From an uncultured Rhizobiaceae group bacterium (GTDB taxonomy: Bacteria; Pseudomonadota; Alphaproteobacteria; Rhizobiales; Rhizobiaceae): DNA of 15,986 nt. Positions 15,847-15,986 of this stretch are shown here, piece by piece. The stretch covers positions 1 to 15,986 of the forward strand of contig CALFBU010000086.1 of NCBI GenBank assembly GCA_937951455.1, given 5' to 3'. The position numbers and the translations under genes were made by a program. The notes under the pieces are model-generated. The model saw only the letters and a program-made list of their open reading frames with translations, made no database searches and was not told the origin of the DNA. How positions within the stretch are numbered: position 1 is the stretch's first letter; each line of letters starts with the position of its first letter.

Positions 15847-15986
15847 GGGGCTGACATAGATAACAGAAAAAGGTTATTTATGTCATATGGTTACGATAAG
15901 ACGGCGTAGCAGGCTCAAAACAAGTATTCAAATTGAGCTTATCAAGTATTTCTGTGCAGGCTCAACGGCGCGTTCTGCGGCTGAAT
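15847..15986 (+). mobile_element. IS1595-family-like insertion sequence, left end (truncated by window)
   Basis: GGGGCTGACATAGATAAC starting at 15847 resembles the terminal inverted repeat of IS1595-family elements as I remember them, and a transposase reading frame starts 40 bases further in. The right end, matching inverted repeat and the expected 8-bp target duplication lie outside the window, so the boundary is provisional. Confidence 0.6.
15887..15986 (+). CDS. IS1595-family-like transposase, N-terminal fragment (runs off window)
   Basis: An ATG at 15887 opens a frame that stays open to the window edge (33 complete codons). It gives a basic start MVTIRRRSRLKTS followed by IELIKYFCAGSTARSAAE. 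The basic tail, then a helix with 'AGxTARxAAELVGV'-like sequence, is the usual N-terminus of IS1595 transposases (the helix-turn-helix preceding the DDE domain). An ATG 7 bases earlier leads to a stop after nine codons and is not used. AAAAAGG at 15867-15873 could be the ribosome binding site. Whether the rest is intact cannot be seen. Confidence 0.65.
   Translation, partial: MVTIRRRSRLKTSIQIELIKYFCAGSTARSAAE

Overview
The window reads as chromosomal DNA of an alphaproteobacterium with a moderate to low GC content. The main evidence is a SUF iron-sulfur operon in the order common in that class (NifS/IscS-type desulfurase, sufB, sufC, sufD, sufS, sufT-like, sufA), a neighbouring divergent alpha/beta-hydrolase gene, and an Irr-box-like palindrome at the operon promoter. 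No rRNA, tRNA or CRISPR array was seen. A more exact placement cannot be supported from the sequence alone.

Layout. Positions 1-441 (minus) hold the N-terminal two thirds of an alpha/beta hydrolase that runs off the left edge. The 243-base divergent gap (442-684) carries a sigma70-like promoter, an Irr/ICE-like 21-bp palindrome directly after the -10, and two further short palindromes. Positions 685-7832 (plus) are the suf operon: cysteine desulfurase, sufB, two tiny membrane-protein genes, sufC, sufD, sufS, a DUF59/MIP18 gene (sufT-like) and an A-type carrier (sufA). The genes are tightly packed, several with overlapping or abutting stop and start codons. The two tiny membrane genes, one of only 55 codons, are not part of the known SUF machinery.

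Convergent to the operon, with only 6 bases between the stop codons, lies a 1079-residue fusion (7839-11078, minus): a complete Amt ammonium channel followed by a HAMP-like linker, a histidine kinase and two receiver domains. It is probably an ammonium-sensing hybrid kinase. Its pore keeps the twin histidines and the conserved Asp, but the usual substrate-site Ser is Ala.

Positions 11249-13590 (plus) form a small metabolic cluster: a TenA-type thiaminase II, a metallo-beta-lactamase-fold hydrolase that probably starts at an unusual ATT codon overlapping the tenA stop, and two VOC (glyoxalase-fold) proteins. A RhlE-type DEAD-box helicase (13587-14981, minus) ends in the same CTAG tetramer as the second VOC gene. 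Then come a perfect 10-bp hairpin and a secreted cysteine-containing protein resembling a ricin-type beta-trefoil (15208-15750, minus). The right edge is the left end of an IS1595-like insertion sequence (terminal repeat near 15847, transposase start at 15887), which suggests an accessory region begins there.

In function, the suf genes form one coherent pathway: two desulfurases supply sulfur, the SufBCD scaffold builds clusters, and SufA and SufT deliver them. The operator suggests iron control. The remaining genes look like independent housekeeping or sensory units.
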